A DNA stretch of 6,728 bases from Bordetella parapertussis (GTDB lineage Bacteria; Pseudomonadota; Gammaproteobacteria; Burkholderiales; Burkholderiaceae_D), in NCBI GenBank assembly GCA_945867725.1, contig CAMBJI010000113.1, forward strand, positions 1 through 6,728, given 5' to 3'. Each line of letters begins with the position of its first letter. The stretch's first letter is position 1. The translations under genes were made by a program, and so were the position numbers. Below the pieces are notes generated by a model. That model had not been told where the DNA came from. It ran no database searches and saw nothing but the letters and a program-made list of their open reading frames with translations. This document shows, piece by piece, positions 6,357-6,728 of the stretch.

Positions 6357-6359
6357 TTC

Positions 6360-6728
6360 ATGTCTGCGACTCCCTTCGACCAGCAAAACCTGCCGACCGG
6401 TGATGGTCACACCCTATTTGTGGCGCAGTACGGCCAGCCTGACGCACCCGCGGCGGTGGTCTTGCACGGTGGCCCCGGCAGCGGTACGCAACCCTCGGTG
6501 CTGGAGTGGTTTGACCTTGCGCGACAGCGCGTGGTGCTATTTGATCAACGCGGCGCCGGACAATCTCAACCGCACGGCGAGATCATCAACAATGACAGTA
6601 CAAAACTGGTGGCCGATATCGAGATGATTCGCGAACGGCTGGGCATTGAACGGTGGATGGTGGTCGGCGGTTCATGGGGCGCGACGCTGGCGCTGCTCTA
6701 TGCTGCTCAACATGCACGTCGCATACGC
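6360..6728 (+). CDS. Proline iminopeptidase-type alpha/beta hydrolase (partial, 5' part)
   Basis: The first 123 codons of a plus-strand gene cut by the window edge. ATG 6360 has GGAAAAATTC upstream as a modest ribosome binding site. The translation starts MSATPFDQQN and includes LHGGPGSG (about 35-42), the oxyanion-hole motif of peptidase family S33, then FDQRGAGQS (61-69) and the nucleophile elbow GGSWGATLALLYA (103-115) with the catalytic Ser at 105. These three blocks together are typical of proline iminopeptidases, which remove N-terminal proline from peptides, and of closely related hydrolases. The catalytic Asp and His lie beyond the edge. No signal peptide is present, so it is cytoplasmic. 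It is divergent from the pqq operon across about 140 bp. A role in trimming PqqA is conceivable but not indicated by the sequence. Confidence 0.88.
   Translation, partial: MSATPFDQQNLPTGDGHTLFVAQYGQPDAPAAVVLHGGPGSGTQPSVLEWFDLARQRVVLFDQRGAGQSQPHGEIINNDSTKLVADIEMIRERLGIERWMVVGGSWGATLALLYAAQHARRIR

Overview
The window looks like a betaproteobacterial chromosome segment, plausibly Burkholderiales. This rests on the style of the PQQ genes and a proline-iminopeptidase-type neighbour; no rRNA or other marker fixes the genus. Two halves of different character meet near 2.8 kb.

Right half (about 2980-6728): a minus-strand pyrroloquinoline quinone (PQQ) operon, pqqB-pqqC-pqqD-pqqE, tightly packed with 4-8 nt overlaps or a 6 nt gap. 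PqqE (radical SAM/SPASM) cross-links the Glu and Tyr of the PqqA peptide, PqqD is the peptide chaperone, PqqB is an MBL-fold protein acting mid-pathway, and PqqC performs the final oxidation and ring closure. The precursor gene pqqA is not visible anywhere in the window. Its expected place, just upstream of pqqB, holds a 45-codon small ORF with a good ribosome binding site but no Glu-x3-Tyr motif. pqqB itself is preceded by the complement of a Shine-Dalgarno sequence. A divergent, partial alpha/beta hydrolase gene of the proline iminopeptidase type runs off the right edge.

Left half (1-2503): an upstream terminator, an orphan A/T-rich plus-strand gene, and a convergent minus-strand pair. The first of the pair encodes a 384-residue protein with a long disordered Ser/Pro-rich N-terminus and a C-terminal domain whose spaced motifs (GENH, MET, RDxxM, VGASH) resemble the TraB/TIKI/EreA/ChaN superfamily. 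The second, overlapping by 11 nt at an A8 tract, encodes a small HExxH metallopeptidase without signal peptide. The N-termini of the first two proteins have the composition of type III secretion signals, so an effector-like accessory island is a reasonable but unproven reading.

Junction (2504-2979, 476 bp without an intact gene): an IS3-type transposase C-terminal remnant, two perfect inverted repeats and a 14-codon LysR-like fragment. It looks like a decayed recombination scar between the accessory genes and the PQQ operon.
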